Shown in pieces: positions 61,768 to 64,000 of a stretch of DNA of 64,000 nt (the stretch's first letter is position 1; every line of letters begins with the position of its first letter). Location of the stretch: NCBI RefSeq assembly GCF_008801935.1, contig NZ_VZOT01000002.1, positions 372,001 through 436,000 of the forward strand, in the 5' to 3' direction. The position numbers were made by a program, and so were the translations under genes. The notes under the pieces were generated by a model. It worked only from the letters and a program-made list of their open reading frames with translations. It was not told where the DNA came from and did not search any database. Source of the stretch: Comamonas kerstersii. GTDB taxonomy: Bacteria; Pseudomonadota; Gammaproteobacteria; Burkholderiales; Burkholderiaceae_C.

Positions 61768-62403
61768 ATGTATCACGGAGAACGTTTCAATGCCTGGACG
61801 CATCTGGTCGGCGTCCTGTTTGCGCTCACAGGTGCTACCTGGCTGATCGTCTATGCCAGCCTGTACACGGACGCGCAGGCCATCACCAGCGTCTGTATCT
61901 ACGGCGCAGCCATGGTGCTGCTGTACGCCGTCTCCACCCTCTATCACAGCGTCCGCGGGCGGGCCAAGCGCATTCTGCAAAAGTGCGACCATCTGAGCAT
62001 CTATCTGATGATTGCTGGCAGCTATACGCCGTTTTGCCTCATCAGCCTGCGCGCCCCCTGGGGCTGGAGCCTGTTTGGCGTGGTCTGGGGGCTGGCCCTC
62101 ATCGGCATCGTGCAGGAGCTGTGGCAGCGCAGCGAAACACGGCTGCTGTCACTGGTGATTTACGCCGTCATGGGCTGGGCCGTGATCGTTGCCACTGGCC
62201 CGCTGATACAGGCGCTGGGCTCCACAGGCTTTGCCTGGCTGGCTGCAGGCGGCCTGTTCTACACAGCAGGCATTGGCTTTTTCGTGTTTGACCATGTGCG
62301 CCACTTTCACGGCATCTGGCACCTGTTCGTGATTGCAGGCAGCCTGATGCACTACATCGCCATCATTGGCTACGTGCTGCCTGCTGCTGCCGCTGCGGCC
62401 TGA
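61768..62403 (+). CDS. Haemolysin III / PAQR-family membrane protein
   Basis: A 211-residue protein with seven predicted membrane helices. Family motifs are ERFNAWTHLVGVLFAL near the start, STLYHS, CDHLSIYLMIAGSYTPF and the C-terminal FHGIWHLFVIAGSLMHY. The histidines of these motifs form the metal site seen in adiponectin-receptor-like (PAQR) proteins. The E. coli homologue is YqfA. ATG 61768 gives the standard family start; the frame is open upstream but unconserved. Confidence 0.92.
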   Translation: MYHGERFNAWTHLVGVLFALTGATWLIVYASLYTDAQAITSVCIYGAAMVLLYAVSTLYHSVRGRAKRILQKCDHLSIYLMIAGSYTPFCLISLRAPWGWSLFGVVWGLALIGIVQELWQRSETRLLSLVIYAVMGWAVIVATGPLIQALGSTGFAWLAAGGLFYTAGIGFFVFDHVRHFHGIWHLFVIAGSLMHYIAIIGYVLPAAAAAA

Positions 62404-62473
62404 ACCTGCCCAGCAACTCCTGAAAAGCTGTATCGATTTGCGATACATTTTTTAACTTTTCAAGGAGTCAGCA

Positions 62474-63128
62474 TTGTCCATTCGTACCCTCTCCATCCTC
62501 GCCCTGGCTACTTCTCTGGCCCTGGGAGGATGTGCCACCATGACCGAAACCCAGCGCAATGCCATGATTGGCACTGGCGTAGGTGCCATTGCAGGCGCAG
62601 GCCTGGCCAAGGCCACAGGCAACAGGCAACAAGGCTGGCAAGGGCGCGCTGATTGGTGCAGTGGTCGGCGGCGTGGGCACGTACATCTGGTCAGCCAATA
62701 TGGAGCGCCAGCGCAAGGAGCTGGAAGCCGCCACACGCGGCACGGGCGTTACCGTCAGTCGCACGCCAGACAACCAGCTCAAGCTGGCCATTCCCACGGA
62801 TGTGTCCTTTGACACCAACAGCGCCTACATCAAGAGCCAGTTCCGCCCCGTGCTCAACCAGTTTGCGGACAGCCTCAAGCGCTACCCCCAGACGCATGTC
62901 GTCATCATCGGCCACACGGACAGCACAGGTGGTGCCCGCATCAACGATCCGCTCTCCGTCAGGCGCGCCAATGCCACCCGCGACTACATCTTCAGCCGTG
63001 GCGTAGCAGGTCCACGCATCCAGACCGAAGGCCGTGGTGCACGTGAACCCATTGCCTCCAACGACAGTGCATGGGGCCGCTCCAAGAATCGTCGCGTGGA
63101 AATCTACGTGGCTGAGCAAGGGCGATAA
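62474..63128 (+). pseudogene. OmpA-like lipoprotein gene frameshifted by a 7-bp tandem duplication
   Basis: From TTG 62474 (AAGGAG upstream) the product begins with a lipoprotein signal (LALGGC) and a Gly-rich glycine-zipper region. At 62617-62630 the 7-mer AGGCAAC occurs twice in tandem. Removing one unit restores the expected ATGNKAGKGALIGAVVGG and joins the frame to a complete OmpA domain (about 62630-63128). That domain has the peptidoglycan-binding motif HTDSTGGARINDPLSVRRA and GRGAREPIASN. The intact protein would be about 215 residues, like YiaD. As read, translation leaves the OmpA frame. Confidence 0.85.
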
Positions 63129-63243
63129 GTCAGACGTGCATTCGCACCCGCAGCCTGCAGAAGGCTGACATGGTCATCCAAGACTTGCCGTAGCGCGTCT
63201 GCTCTGCCCACAATGCACGGTTGATTTACAGGAGAGGTTTTCC

Positions 63244-64000
63244 ATGATCGTTCTCATTACAGGTGCATCCGCAGGTTTTGGTGCCGCCATGGCACGCAGC
63301 TTTGTCCAGTCTGGTCACCAGGTGATTGCCACGGCACGTCGCAAGAGCAAGCTGGATGCCTTGGCCGCAGAACTGGGTGAACGCCTGCTGCCCGTCGAAC
63401 TGGACGTGACCGACCGTGCTGCCGTGCAGTCCCTGCCCGCACAGCTGCCTGCTGGTTTTGCGCAGGTGGACGTACTGGTCAACAACGCCGGGCTGGCCCT
63501 GGGCCTGGAGCCAGCCCATCAGGCCAATCTGGACGACTGGGACACCATGATCGACACCAACTGCAAGGGGCTGGTCTCCATGACCCGCGCCTTCCTGCCC
63601 GGCATGGTGCAGCGCCAGCGCGGTCATGTGATCAACCTGGGCTCCATCGCCGGCAACTGGCCCTATGCCGGTGGCAATGTCTACGGTGCCACCAAGGCCT
63701 TTGTGCAGCAGTTCAGCCGTAACCTGCGCGCCGATCTGCTGGGCACGCCTGTGCGCGTGACCAATGTGGAACCCGGCCTGTGCGGCGGCACCGAGTTCTC
63801 CAATGTGCGCTTTGCCGGTGACGATGAAAAGGCTGCCAAGGTCTACGAAGGCGTGCAGTACCTCACGCCCGAAGACATTGCCAGCACCGTGCTGTGGATT
63901 GCGCAGACGCCTTCGCACATGAACGTCAATGCCATCGAAATCATGCCTGTGCAGCAAAGCTTTGCGGGCCTGAGCGTGCACCGCGGCCCCTTCAAATCCT
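63244..64000 (+). CDS. SDR-family oxidoreductase, YdfG-like (partial at right edge)
   Basis: A classical short-chain dehydrogenase, 252 residues visible, with at most a few residues missing at the right edge. The cofactor loop is TGASAGFG, NNAG lies near residue 82, and the catalytic Ser and YxxxK are in NLGSIAGNWPYAGGNVYGATK. The final SVHR segment matches the end of E. coli YdfG, a serine/3-hydroxy acid dehydrogenase using NADP+. AGGAGAGG precedes the ATG. Confidence 0.92.
   Translation, partial: MIVLITGASAGFGAAMARSFVQSGHQVIATARRKSKLDALAAELGERLLPVELDVTDRAAVQSLPAQLPAGFAQVDVLVNNAGLALGLEPAHQANLDDWDTMIDTNCKGLVSMTRAFLPGMVQRQRGHVINLGSIAGNWPYAGGNVYGATKAFVQQFSRNLRADLLGTPVRVTNVEPGLCGGTEFSNVRFAGDDEKAAKVYEGVQYLTPEDIASTVLWIAQTPSHMNVNAIEIMPVQQSFAGLSVHRGPFKS

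Noticed and set aside
1-64000. CRISPR array, prophage or biosynthetic cluster
   Set aside because: No regularly spaced direct repeats, cas genes, phage structural genes or modular synthases are seen. The repeated sequences are the palindromic elements and IS pieces described.

Overview
The window looks like a chromosomal segment of a Comamonadaceae betaproteobacterium, most like Comamonas. The reasons are moderately GC-rich coding sequence, Bug-family binding proteins, TRAP and DUF4212/SSS carriers, azurin, the family profile of the housekeeping genes, and intergenic palindromes of a type I associate with this family. The genus is inferred; no rRNA or other direct marker is present.

Layout. 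1-6.5 kb: an orphan fimbrial subunit, tRNA-Gly(CCC), a low-molecular-weight tyrosine phosphatase, a TRAP QM permease pair and nhaA. 6.5-11.4 kb (minus): a MacAB-type tripartite efflux operon. 11.5-15.3 kb: tsaD, a DUF937 protein, and the overlapping ybiB-cobA pair. 15.3-20.2 kb: hmp and norR, diverging from a shared control region with GTC-N5-GAC sites and a sigma-54 promoter, and bracketed by two broken copies of one IS5-family transposase in direct orientation. 20.2-26.5 kb: a copper module (cusS/cusR-like two-component system, TolC-like protein, Tat-exported multicopper oxidase, cupredoxin, CusF-like protein). It ends in a second CopR-like box driving a gene that is cut off after about a dozen codons by an IS256-family remnant. 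26.6-37.9 kb: a candidate bifunctional ornithine-lipid synthase (OlsF), phoX, an acyl-CoA thioesterase, rpsU-yqeY, a LysR/tartrate-D-malate dehydrogenase pair, a CaiB-type CoA transferase, an HxlR regulator and a two-domain FKBP. 38.1-44 kb: ppsA in an apparent operon with a DUF4212/sodium-solute symporter pair, with the PEP synthase regulatory kinase diverging from it. 44-50.2 kb: a Fur-boxed haem uptake operon hmuRSTUV. 50.3-64 kb: SotB-type exporter, a frame-disrupted MBL-fold gene, SDR/LysR pair, PPK2, DUF4124 protein, epimerase-like protein, ferredoxin-type oxidoreductase, Bug protein, pRiA4b ORF-3 protein, azurin, haemolysin III, a frameshifted OmpA-like lipoprotein and an SDR running off the right edge.

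Functional themes. Copper handling (copper module, azurin), nitric-oxide defence (hmp-norR) and haem iron uptake lie in separate, separately regulated blocks. ppsA, its regulator and a probable monocarboxylate symporter form a gluconeogenic unit. The least ordinary signals are: (i) an ~80-90 bp dispersed four-armed palindrome, at least six copies, most sitting exactly at the 3' end of a gene; (ii) the decapitated CopR-controlled gene; (iii) the IS5 direct repeats around hmp-norR; (iv) the complete NorR/sigma-54 control region. I found no CRISPR array, prophage, biosynthetic cluster or clearly new defence system.
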